Shown piece by piece: positions 25,695 to 35,195 of a stretch of DNA of 64,000 nt. The first letter of the stretch is position 1. The number at the start of each line of letters is the position of its first letter. Source of the stretch: Whalleya microplaca (taxonomy: Eukaryota > Ascomycota > Sordariomycetes > Xylariales > Xylariaceae); assembly GCA_022497155.1 (NCBI GenBank), contig MU385725.1:62001-126000 (forward strand). Reading direction: 5' to 3'. The position numbers and the translations under genes are program-made. A model generated the notes under the pieces. It ran no database searches, was not told the origin of the DNA, and saw only the letters and a list, made by a program, of their open reading frames with translations.

Positions 25695-26425
25695 AGTGTA
25701 CTAGTCGTTACCAATGCATGCATGTTCAACTTATCCGTCGTCACCGGCTCCATTAGTTGCCGTATCGGACAGAACTTGCAACTCCCAACGCGTCAGCTTC
25801 TCCAGTCTTTCCAGTGCAGGTTTTTTATTAGTATTATTTTGGTTGGACTGCCTTTCTGAACTGCCACACTTTATTTAGTACAGCATAGTACCAAGGCAGC
25901 TGCAAGGTACCTAACATAGTAAACAGTAACGGGACCTTAAACGGATTGCGGGAGCAACCATAGACCCCGACCTCGTATTTCCCCTTCCCTCCCTCTTAGG
26001 TACCGTACCGTCTCTGCCCTTCTGGGACGATACACAAAACCTTTTTCCCTCCCACCGAACCTAAAAGCTAGGGACGAAGTCAATTCCATTCCAAACATAA
26101 TTATACACCGAGCAAAGCCTATACCAAACCACCGGGTAGAATACCCCTCCCCCTCCCAAATAGTGTGCCAACAAACCCTAACATACTGGAAAAGGGTCCC
26201 AAGAGAGAGAGTCATCCCGAAAGGAAGCTCCTGCACGATCGATTCCCGCAATTGGAATTCAGGCTTTTGTGCGACGCTGCGGCGCAGCTATCCCCTCGCA
26301 TTCGCCTCTGAGGTCTCGGCAAGCGAAATTCGCTTTTTGAAGCTTCGTAGCAAGCAAGGCAGGCCCCAAACCATACCTACTTTCATATCTGCAGCAGTAG
26401 TAAGCAGGCTACTCGCTATATAAGT
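24377..26425. other. 2-kb intergenic region, no recognised gene
   Basis: Holds the prp45 3' end and the GH16 promoter. It contains a trinucleotide (CTA)n run at 25661-25694. Scattered TACCTA/TAGGTA words occur at 24690-25020 and 25385-25450. The GH16 ATG is preceded almost immediately by TATATAA (26416-26422), too close to act as a normal TATA box for that start. Confidence 0.5.
25661..25694. repeat. (CTA)n trinucleotide microsatellite
   Basis: About eleven uninterrupted CTA units in the intergenic region upstream of the GH16 gene. The open frame over it reads poly-Tyr and is not a gene. Confidence 0.9.
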
Positions 26426-27868
26426 ATGGGTTGGAGGGACTCGACAAACCCCGGCAAGGCTGGCCCTGCCTCCTTCCAGGTCAGAGACACCGACGGCCAA
26501 GTGGAATTAATATCTGGATCGCCGCCGCGCTACTCGCAGACGCAACAGAACATGGGGTACGCAGCGAACCAGCCGTGGTACAAGCCGAAGTACTGGCGCA
26601 AGCGGACCTGGGCCATCGTCGTGGCGCTCATCGTCGCTATCATCATTGCCGTGGTCGTCGCTGCCGTCGAGGTCACCAAGGCAAACCGGTATCCGAATTA
26701 TACCAAGCTGAACTATTCGTTGTCAGATGAATGTAAGTTCGCATTTACCTAATCCCAAGCCCTTTGGGGGGGTACCCCGCAGTATATCATCATATCAGTC
26801 TGACTGACCGATTTCTTAGATTCCGGAACTACATTCTTTGACAAGTTTAATTACTTTGAGGGATACGACCCTGCTCAGGGATTCGTTCATTATGTCCCCA
26901 AGGAGCAAGCCACCTCCTTAGTACGTACTTAGTTAATCCTTCGAAATACTGGCTCCGTGCTAACGATTCTCCCAGAACCTCACCTACGCCTCCGCCGACT
27001 CCGCCATTCTCCGGGTCGACACGAGCGTGGGTCCGACGTCGGACCCGGACGCGTCGACGGGCCGCTTCTCGGTGCGGGTGGAGTCGACGACGCAGTACAA
27101 CGACGGGCTGTTCATCTTCGACGTGAAGCACACGCCGTACGGGTGCGGGTCGTGGCCGGCGCTGTGGCTGGTGGACTCGGCGCACTGGCCGGACAACGGC
27201 GAGATCGACGTGATGGAGGCCGTCAACAAGGCCACCGACGGCAACCAGATGACCCTGCACACCACCGACAACTGCGAGATGGACGTCAAGCGCAAGATGA
27301 CCGGCGACTCCCTGCAGACCAACTGCCTCAACTCCACCAACAGCAACGCCGGCTGCGGCGTCTCCGGCCCCACCGACTCCTACGGCACCACCTACAACGA
27401 TGCCAGCGGCGGCATCATGGCCATGGAGTGGCGCGCCGAGGGCATCCGCATGTGGCAGTTCGGCCGTGGCTCTATCCCCTCCGACATCACCGCCAAGAAC
27501 CCCGACCCCAGCACCTGGGGCACCGCCGCCGCCGACTTCCCGAATACGGACTGTGACATCGGCTCGCACTTCCGCAACCAGAGCATCATTGTGAACATCG
27601 ACCTGTGCGGCCAGTACGCGGGCAACGTGTATGCTCAGAGTGGTTGTACGTACTTACTTTCTCGCCCCTTAACCCCCCCCCCGCCCCCCCCCTTACCCCC
27701 TTTTCCATCTAGATATGGCTACTGCAAAACGGGTGGAATTTTTGATTTGCTGATATATTGTCGTCCACAGGCCCGAGCAACTGCACCGACTACGTCGCAA
27801 ACAACCCAGACGCGTTCACGGACACGTACTGGGAATTCGGGAAGTTCCAGGTGTACACGGCCTCCTAG
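26426..27868 (+). CDS. Membrane-anchored GH16 endo-1,3(4)-beta-glucanase, four exons
   Basis: A glycoside hydrolase family 16 enzyme acting on beta-1,3/1,4 glucans, probably in the cell wall or at the cell surface. Exons: 26426-26732, 26820-26920, 26976-27645 and 27771-27868; phases join to 391 residues. A cytosolic N-terminus (residues 1-61, ending in the basic KPKYWRKR) is followed by a single TM helix (about 62-83, IVVALIVAIIIAVVVAAV), giving a type II orientation with the catalytic domain outside. The GH16 catalytic motif ExDxxE reads GEIDVMEAVN, with E212, D214 and E217, and is intact. WPALWLVD and GGIMAMEWRAEGIRMW are also typical. Several N-glycosylation sites (NYT, NYS, NLT, NST, NQS, NCT) are present. 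The third intron holds a C-homopolymer tract (about 27670-27693). Exon 3 is strongly GC-rich. Confidence 0.95.
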
Positions 27869-29667
27869 GTCGAGGTCCATTCGAATTCCGCCGTCGTGTA
27901 GCTTACCTACCTACCGCTACGGGATTTTCACGGACGTTTGGAGTTGGCGGGTCATTTGGAGTATTCGAAATCATGATTGCTATTTTTGATGTGCGTGTGT
28001 TCAGTTTTCAAAGAAAGGGACGAATGAATGGTACGGTACGGGATGGGATGGGATGTATACAAACCGCGGTATCCAGGACGCGGCGCTTGGGCTGGGCTGG
28101 GATGGGGATCACGTGTACAGGCCAGGATCACATGGATGGATGGGATGCGTGATCTGGGTTGTACAATGTGAGCATGCACATACATACCTTCTGCGCGAGC
28201 GAGCGAGCGAGCAGAAGCAGAGTCCCGTCCTCTCAGCTGATGATGGGAGAGGGAAGCCTCTTTCTTGTCTCTCAAGAATGGGGGCCATGGGGAACGGCGG
28301 ATCGGTTGATCGAGATGAGAGACCACCATACTGTACTGTACAGTCCCTAGGTACCTAGGGCAAACGACCTAGGCACGAAGCGATGGTTGAGGAAAAGTGA
28401 CAAGTGGGTGTAATGGAAAGAACTGTATATAAGAAATGAGAATTGTTATTGCAATAGTAGCTTATTTCAATAGCCGTACTGAAATACCTAACAGAGATAT
28501 TTTGTTTTTGTGTCTTGAGTGTCCGTGCATGAATTAGCTGATGTCGGGCCTGTTCTTAGGTATCCCTTCAACGCATAAGAGGAATGGGCATGTAGTGAGG
28601 ATTGCATGTACTGTGTGTTCTTGAAGGGTTTGCGCTTCTGGATAGGGGCCACTGCTCATGTTCCTTGAGGCTAGAGGCGCTTGGTGGCTGGAAGGCATCC
28701 GGGCCAGCCTTTTTTCGCGGTATCATGATGAGCATTTTCATCATATTGCTAGTTTAGGTAGGGAAGGTAGATACGTTGTAGCAATTCTACTTTGTCTGTT
28801 GAGACATTCTCTAAATTAGAAGAAGGCCGAGAATAAGGCGCTAGACGGGGATGGAGGAAATAAATCCTCCAAGTTTATTACGATGTTTTTGTCGAGCTTG
28901 AAATAATTCAATCTGTAGATTCGTTCTAACAGCGGCTTATCCACGATGTCAGTGCTGTATTTGGGTACTCCGAGAAACAGACCCTAAACATTGAAATCAG
29001 CATAGTCTTGAGACTTATATCGTCTTCATATTGTTAGTGTTGGAATATCTAGATGGGAACAATGCTGTGTATGTAAGGGCTTGTTTGAATAAGTCTTATA
29101 ATGTAATCATTGAGAGAATGACTTGGTATTAACAGTAGGTATATACCACAATAGAAAACTAGGCACTGATCCTTTTCAGTTTATAAGCCAGTAATTATTA
29201 TACAAGTAATGATACGAACAATAGCCGCGCCATTTGACCAAATCATCTATCACAGTTCCAGTGTATGTAATAATCATCTAAGTATTGCCGTGCTGACTTC
29301 AGTGCTTGTTAATTAGAATTGTGTAAAGGTCCAAGATTTAAGAGATCTCTAGCAACTTAGGAGATCCTTTTAAGTAAAAGGGCTCTCCGAGCAACTTTTA
29401 CTCGAGCTCTATTTGCCTAAGGGACTATAACTAATACTCCTATCGTAACATCACGATTATTAAAAGGATATATATCTATGTCATAACATGAGCTATATCT
29501 AGAGTCTCTATTCAGTTTCAAGGTATCCAGCACGCAAGAGAATCGCAGTTCCAGAATACACTATCTATAACAAGTCTCTGCTCACAGTAGTACAGAAAGC
29601 AGCCTAGAAATGAATAGTTCATCCAGCCTTACACGTAAAATGTAGCTATGGCAGCGCCCTTGTAGGA
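27869..29667. other. 1.8-kb gene-free region
   Basis: Between the convergent ends of the GH16 and DUF4291 genes. GC falls steadily from about 28.4 kb to AT-rich sequence at 28.8-29.5 kb. Short GAGC/GCGA direct repeats occur near 28196-28212, and a palindromic CCCTAGGTACCTAGGG lies at 28345-28360. No gene-like frame. Confidence 0.5.
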
Positions 29668-30399
29668 TTACTCCACTTTGATCACTTGTTGAACATCCAG
29701 AGGCACTGGAAATTCTCTCTCGGGTGGCACAAGCCCCTTGCGTAGCAGCTCCTCGTCAGTTACCTCTGGGTTTTCCCTCAACTCCTTTTCCAACGCGCGT
29801 GCCTTTTCCGTAACATCCTCGATGTCAACGACCCATGTATCCGCCCAGGTCGCTGCCAACGAGCTAGATATCCCAATCTGGATGCTGCGGTAGCCTAGTT
29901 TCTCCAGTCGAGGTGTACGTTCCGGGTCCCATTGCACCTTGACGGCCGATGACTTCTCTGTAGGAGGTTTGCTGGTTTCTGCGGTATGACCCAGCGCAGT
30001 CCCCTTGCTGGGTTCCATTGCCAACGTCGCCGATCTTAGCAGTGCGATAAAATGCTCGTGCTTCATTTTCAGCGCCAGGATTCGCTCTTGGTTCTTGTCC
30101 TTATACGAATATCCCGCGCGGTACATCATCCAGCACCAACTGGGCTTAATCCATGTCATGCGCGTAAGTCGGAACTGTGGGGAAGCAACTAGCTTTTGCT
30201 GCTGGACGGCTGTAGAGGAGATTTCGCTGTTGTATGCTTGATAGACTGTAATAGTTTCTTCATCGTAATAAGCACGAATTCGCCGTTGTTTGACCATTTC
30301 CTTTTTATTTAATCCTGGGGCAGCCATTGCATCGGCGTTGACTGGTATCACAGAACGTTTGATAAGCTCTTGAGTATGCACCTTATACCATTGCGCCAT
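29668..30399 (-). CDS. DUF4291 domain protein, single exon
   Basis: A member of Pfam family DUF4291, found in bacteria and some eukaryotes; I know of no established function. The 243-residue frame has no intron. The domain runs from about residue 38 to 215 with the family's conserved stretches: RRIRAYYDEETITVYQAYNS near the start, RMTWIKPSWCWMMYRAGYS in the centre and YRSIQIGIS followed by WVVDIEDVTEKA near the end. The rich set of conserved Trp, Tyr and Arg suggests an enzyme fold, but this is inference. Codons 1-25 (MAQWYKVHTQELIKRS) precede a second Met at MAAPGLNKKE, which may be the true start. No signal peptide or TM segment. The gene is divergent from the macrodomain-SirTM fusion about 1.05 kb away, and both are intronless in an intron-rich region. 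Confidence 0.85.
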   Translation of the reverse strand: MAQWYKVHTQELIKRSVIPVNADAMAAPGLNKKEMVKQRRIRAYYDEETITVYQAYNSEISSTAVQQQKLVASPQFRLTRMTWIKPSWCWMMYRAGYSYKDKNQERILALKMKHEHFIALLRSATLAMEPSKGTALGHTAETSKPPTEKSSAVKVQWDPERTPRLEKLGYRSIQIGISSSLAATWADTWVVDIEDVTEKARALEKELRENPEVTDEELLRKGLVPPEREFPVPLDVQQVIKVE

Positions 30400-31443
30400 G
30401 TGGCCTTGCTTATAGCTTCACGGGTGACCAAAGTGATATATAAAAGAAAGGGGCCTAACCTGGTTAAGGGTTAGGTCTATTATACTAGCGTGTATATCGT
30501 TGTAACGGAGTGACTCACCGGCTAACACACAACTGCGGCTGAGTGTATAGAGCAAGTTAGGATCAATTCCTAATAGCGCTATTGGTATTCGCTCTGTTAG
30601 CTCACTTCGTACTACTGTACTATACCACTGTATCAAAAGGGTATTGAATATCAACTTTCGCGCCTTGATATCTTGTACTAGCTTATATGGTACGGATACC
30701 GTATTATTTGTGGGAGGACAACCTCTACTACGTGGTGCCATCACATACACTGGCTAATACACTCTAGACCCCCTACGACACGTACCACAGAGTCACAGAC
30801 CGTAACTGAGTGGTGAAGAAATATTCTAAAAAACATGAAGCTCCTCCATTTAGGTTATAGGGCGGAGCTATAATTTAAATGAGTGGATATTTTATCGTTC
30901 TGAGGCGTAGCTGTGCCTTGAATGTTATTCTATACCTTGTCAGAGCTAAAGTATATGACAATACTACCTACCTTATGTATAGTCGAGCCGGAGTAGTTAT
31001 GTACCCACTAAGCCACGAGTGGCTGTGGCTGTGCGGCTCCTGATAGCCGTGTGGCCATAGAGGCTTAGCAAAAGTATAATATATATTTAGATATAAAACT
31101 TTTATATAAGTTAGTTTATGTGTTTAAAAGTTACGAACAATCTAAACAAATAGAAATTAAACTCGGTGCGTGACACTATGGGAAGGAGGTATATAAGACT
31201 GAATATGTACTAACACGGAGGATATGATGGATATCCTCCCAGCAGCACGCCATACTGATATGTAACAGAACTGTTTTATAACTCATCAAATCATCCTGCT
31301 TAGTCAGGCTTATAAAGCCTACAGATGTGGTGCTCCAGCCTTTCCGAAATACAATATACACACACAAGATAAACATAGATGATGAAGATAAAGTTTATTA
31401 GGTTCAATCTGCCAAGCATTATCCCTGTGAGACTTTTCTTGAG
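30400..31443. other. Divergent intergenic region between DUF4291 and macrodomain-SirTM genes
   Basis: AT-rich, especially 31070-31160. It contains an open minus-strand frame of 110 codons (30418-30750) with no recognised family and no start context to favour it. An imperfect GTGGCTGTGGCTGTGCGGCT repeat lies near 31019-31038, inside an inverted arrangement with the GCCGTGTGGCCATAGAGGC stretch after it. Should hold both promoters. Confidence 0.45.
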
Positions 31444-33336
31444 ATGACTGACAAAAACATCGGGGATGTCATTGACTTCCTCGTCCACGAGCCCAAAAGC
31501 CCTGTACAACATCAACACCATCATGGCCATGCATCGCACTTCAGTAAGCGGTCGGTCTCACAGATGGATCCCTGGTCACAATGCGCCCTTTTAGATCAGC
31601 TTCTCTGTATAAGAACCCCTGAGCCTGACCTGCCACATGACATAGCGGAATCACTCGACCATATTAAACAAGAGCGACTTGCACATCGTCTGGCCGTATC
31701 TTCATCAGATGTGGCGCCCTGTTTTAGATCCAGTACTCAGCAACCCTCATCGAAGGCACCTAATTTGTCTATATGGAAGGGCGATATCACCACTCTTGCT
31801 CACGCCACAGCCATAGTGAACGCGGCAAATTCTCAAATGTTAGGATGCTTCCAGCCCCGACATCGCTGCATTGACAATGCCATCCATACCGCAGCTGGGC
31901 CAGGCTTACGCCGCGAGTGCTGGGAACTCATGTCTGCGCAGGGAACGGATGAACCGGAAGGGCTAGCAAAGGTCACCAAGGGATTCAATCTACATGCCAA
32001 GTATGTAATTCATACAGTAGGTCCTCAGCTGCGTCGTGGACAACAGCCTACCGCTGAGCATCAACGTATACTAGCAAGCTGCTACACATCCTGCCTCGAC
32101 GCAGCTGAGAACCTGGAGCCTCTCCCTGACGGGAGAAAGGTGGTAGTTTTCTGCGGCATCTCAACGGGCGTGTTTGGGTTTCCTGCAGACCAGGCCTGTG
32201 TGATTGCGGTGGATGCTGTACTCAGCTGGATCGAGACGCATCCCGAGACATCTCTGACGGATATCATTTTCAATGTATTTAGCGAAGATGATTTGTCGTT
32301 ATACCAGTCACGATTCAACCAGCTAACAGAGAACCAAGTCCTCTCACTGAGCACCAACCCATCGCTTTCCACAAACAGCCCGTTAAATTTACCATCTACG
32401 CCAATCCTCGAACGGCAATCTTCTCTCATCTCACTTGCGCGGAGCTGGCTTAAGTCGTCGTCCCGCCTCATAATATCAGCAGGGGCAGGCCTGTCCGCCT
32501 CCACAGGCCTCGACTACACCTCCCCGACGCTCTTCTCGAAGCACCTCTGGGGCTTCAAGCGCTACGGCTTCGACTGCCTGTATTCCGTATTCGGCTACTC
32601 GGACTGGCCGTCAGAGGCCGCGCGCTGGAGCTACTTCATGAACCACCTGGCGACGGTGCGCTCGTGGCCGCGCAGCAAGCTCTACGACGACCTGCGGCTG
32701 CTCGTGGAGCGGAAGTTCGACGGTGCGGAGGAGGAGGAGGGGGGCAGGTGGTTCGTCCGGACCTCGAACGCGGACGGCTTCTTCGCCAAGCACGGGTTCG
32801 ACCCCGCGCGGATCACCACGCCGCAGGGGCAGTACGCGTTTGTACAGTGCGCCAGCCGGTGCCGCGAGGACGCCGTGTGGCCGTCGCAGCCCCTGGTGGA
32901 CGCGGCCCTGAGGCACATGGATCCGGCGACGCAGCATCTGCCCGCGGATTTCGAGGTGCCCACGTGCGCGTTCTGCCGTGCTTCGCTGACGCTATGCGTG
33001 CGTGGCGGCAGCTATTTTATCGAAGCGCCGTTTGATGAACAGGAGGAGCGTTATGCCGCGTTCGTGGAGGAGTGTATGTCAGATGACGCGAGAAATGACG
33101 CTGGAGATAAGGGCTTCACGACGATTCTGGAGCTTGGCGTCGGCATGAACACGCCGTCTGTATTACGCTGGCATAATGATGGCTTGGTGGAGCAGGGCAA
33201 TGGGAAATTCAAGTTGATCAGGTTAGGATTCGATGCAGCGGGCTGCGTTGACCCTGAGCTGGAGAAAAGGGGATTGGCAGTGGGGTTGTACGGTGACATT
33301 ACGAGGCTATTTAAAGTAGCTGGTGTCGGTCTATAG
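31444..33336 (+). CDS. Fusion of a zinc-type macrodomain with a class M sirtuin (SirTM)
   Basis: An intronless 630-residue protein. Residues 1-105 are variable and include a His-rich stretch (HQHHHGHASH). A macrodomain follows (about 105-290) with IVNAANSQMLGCFQPRHRCI and IHTAAG: the GCF-P-H-C pattern is that of zinc-dependent macrodomains found beside bacterial SirTM genes, with C135, H140, C142 and H148 as candidate metal or active-site residues. After a Ser/Leu/Asn linker comes a sirtuin (about 325-625) with the NAD-binding GAGLSASTGLDY (347-358) and SNADGFF (441-447). Q461 in TPQGQY takes the place of the catalytic His of HG-type sirtuins, a known mark of class M. Four zinc Cys are at C469, C473, C508 and C511, and ELGVGMNTPSV follows. 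In bacteria SirTM ADP-ribosylates a lipoylated GcvH-like protein and the macrodomain removes the mark; the fungal target is not known. No targeting signal is obvious. Confidence 0.9.
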   Translation: MTDKNIGDVIDFLVHEPKSPVQHQHHHGHASHFSKRSVSQMDPWSQCALLDQLLCIRTPEPDLPHDIAESLDHIKQERLAHRLAVSSSDVAPCFRSSTQQPSSKAPNLSIWKGDITTLAHATAIVNAANSQMLGCFQPRHRCIDNAIHTAAGPGLRRECWELMSAQGTDEPEGLAKVTKGFNLHAKYVIHTVGPQLRRGQQPTAEHQRILASCYTSCLDAAENLEPLPDGRKVVVFCGISTGVFGFPADQACVIAVDAVLSWIETHPETSLTDIIFNVFSEDDLSLYQSRFNQLTENQVLSLSTNPSLSTNSPLNLPSTPILERQSSLISLARSWLKSSSRLIISAGAGLSASTGLDYTSPTLFSKHLWGFKRYGFDCLYSVFGYSDWPSEAARWSYFMNHLATVRSWPRSKLYDDLRLLVERKFDGAEEEEGGRWFVRTSNADGFFAKHGFDPARITTPQGQYAFVQCASRCREDAVWPSQPLVDAALRHMDPATQHLPADFEVPTCAFCRASLTLCVRGGSYFIEAPFDEQEERYAAFVEECMSDDARNDAGDKGFTTILELGVGMNTPSVLRWHNDGLVEQGNGKFKLIRLGFDAAGCVDPELEKRGLAVGLYGDITRLFKVAGVGL

Positions 33337-33605
33337 CTTTGTCATGTAGCCAAGCTTCATCGGTCATGGTTCTGGGTTACTGCTGCTTTCACCGAGCCGT
33401 GTTATATAGCGGCATATAGTTGATCATGAGATAGCGACATGGCTAAAACGACTGTGTTCCACCTAATAGTTGAAATACTGATTTCGCGTTACCTGTTCAC
33501 TAGTAAATGGATGTACATATCTACCATCTGAACTCCCACACAGTGATTCAAGGTCTCTTTAACAACATTCGTAGCAAAAGCCTTGAGAAAGTCTACATCT
33601 ATTTA

Positions 33606-35195
33606 CTAGTTAACAGGTACCGCTGGATGGGTGATCCCTCTAGCCATGCCGAAGAGATGGCGCAGATCCCAGTCTCGCTCTACATCCTCCGCCAGCTTCG
33701 GCACCGTCTCCCATTGCCTCACGACAACTTGCTCGGCTCCCATCTCGGCCAGCCGCCCCGCATCCCACATGATATATCCGCATCGCCTGAGCGGCTCAGG
33801 CACGTACTCCCCGTACATGTTAGCGTACGTCCCACCCCAAAGGAGGACCCACGCGAGCGGTGGTCCGTCGGCCGGCACGGCATCGCCAACAAAGATTAAT
33901 GGATTCCGCCGGTGTTGCGCCTCGTCCCTCGCGTTGGGGAAGGCGGGCAACGTCTCCCTACGCCTGTCGAACTGCGCAACCGTTTGAAGGGCCATCTGCA
34001 TAGGGTAATCTTGGTTGCGCTGATACGTCAAATACCTCTGCATCTTGGCGACAAGGGTCTCGTGATCGTTGACGGCTAGCAGTTGTGCTGTTATGCTCAG
34101 ACCGCGCGAGACTGTGCCGTTCATATAATCTGTTGCTCATCCAGGTTAGTGTCAGTAATTGTTTCCTGCTGGCGTACGGTAGCACATCGCAGAGTGGCTG
34201 GGGCGGGAGTGCTCACCGTCACGTTCACAAATGAGATCGAATGAGTCCTCTGTACTTCTTTCTAGTCCATTCCAGAATCTAGGGTTTTCGTCGTCCAGGT
34301 CTTCTTGGACCGCGTTGAAGATGTCCTCGTAGTGTTCCCTGACGAATAAGTCGATGCATCCGACCGCCTCGGCATCCCAAGGATCGAAGAGGCAAAAGAA
34401 AATTTCGTTGATTCTGTGGTCGCGGAATCCACCGTGGCGTATAGCCTTGTTAACACCGAAGAGGTGGTGGAAGGTTTCGCATCGGTAGAGAGCTCGGAAA
34501 ATCCGTATCTCCTCACTTTTACTCAACGTAATATCATAACCGCCTTGCGACACAGCTGCATCTTCTACTGCTCCTTCCTCGGCGGTTGACGATGAAGCCA
34601 TCTTTCTGAAGTTTCCCAGCGCCCAGCTGCTGTATTGGCGTGCTAGAGGACGAATAACGTCGATGTGGAAAGCGGCCAACCATTGAACACGGCCATCGGA
34701 GATAGATTTCATATCCGGGCAAGGACTTGAGCCTGTAATCCAGCCACGGTAGGAATCGAGAAAGCTTGTGACCTTCGGATTAGTCCGGGGCGACCCTATC
34801 TCGTCCACCCTGGACATCAGCGTAGCATAAGCGTCGACAAAGAAGCCATTCAGCTCGCGGCCTAGACATGCGCGAAGAATCCTGTTCTCGTTGTATAGGT
34901 ACTGGCCGTGCAGTGTCTTAGAGGTACGGGCAAGCGAGCGCAGTGTCGGCAGGTCTGGCATGTGCGAGAAGACTTGGTATATCAGTTCGACAGGCAGGGT
35001 CTCCAGACGCGAGGACGCAGCCGTGCCGGCAATGTGGGCAGCATTGTGGTCAGCATTGTGGTCAGCATTGTGGTCAGCATTGTGGTCAGTAGCATTGCCA
35101 TCCTTGGTGTCGCCGGGAGCGTCTAGCATCATAATGTCTTTAACAGCATCGTCACTCTCAAAGTCGAGAGAGGTATCCTGGGACGACGTGTTCAT
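33606..35195 (-). CDS. F-box protein, two exons
   Basis: Probable substrate adaptor of an SCF ubiquitin ligase. Exons 34217-35195 and 33606-34129 join (G/GTGAGC...CAACAG/AT) to 500 residues. The N-terminus is acidic and contains a four-copy DHNA repeat (about residues 36-51). The F-box lies at about residues 64-110 and reads LETLPVELIYQVFSHMPDL followed by LRSLARTSKTLHGQYLYNEN. The remainder shows no WD or LRR repeat and resembles uncharacterised fungal F-box proteins with a conserved region around CLFDPWDAEAVGCIDLFVRE. The C-terminal exon carries WVLLWGGTYANMYGEYVPEP and RRCGYIMWD, which looks globular. Substrate unknown. It is convergent with the macrodomain-SirTM gene, 269 bases apart. Confidence 0.85.
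35041..35088. repeat. Four perfect copies of a 12-bp tandem repeat inside the F-box gene
   Basis: GCATTGTGGTCA on the plus strand, four times in a row; on the coding strand it encodes DHNA repeats in the disordered N-terminus. In-frame unit length means copy number can vary without breaking the gene. Confidence 0.95.

Noticed and set aside
26847..27569. 240-codon minus-strand frame and its plus-strand counterpart inside the GH16 gene
   Set aside because: Antisense or offset reading of a GC-rich exon; Val/Gly or Arg/His low-complexity product.
29668..30750. Apparent similarity between the first residues of the DUF4291 protein (QWYKVHTQELIKR) and part of the upstream 110-codon frame (QWYSTVVRSELTER)
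   Set aside because: Only a handful of identities over about 30 residues; within chance for such short segments.
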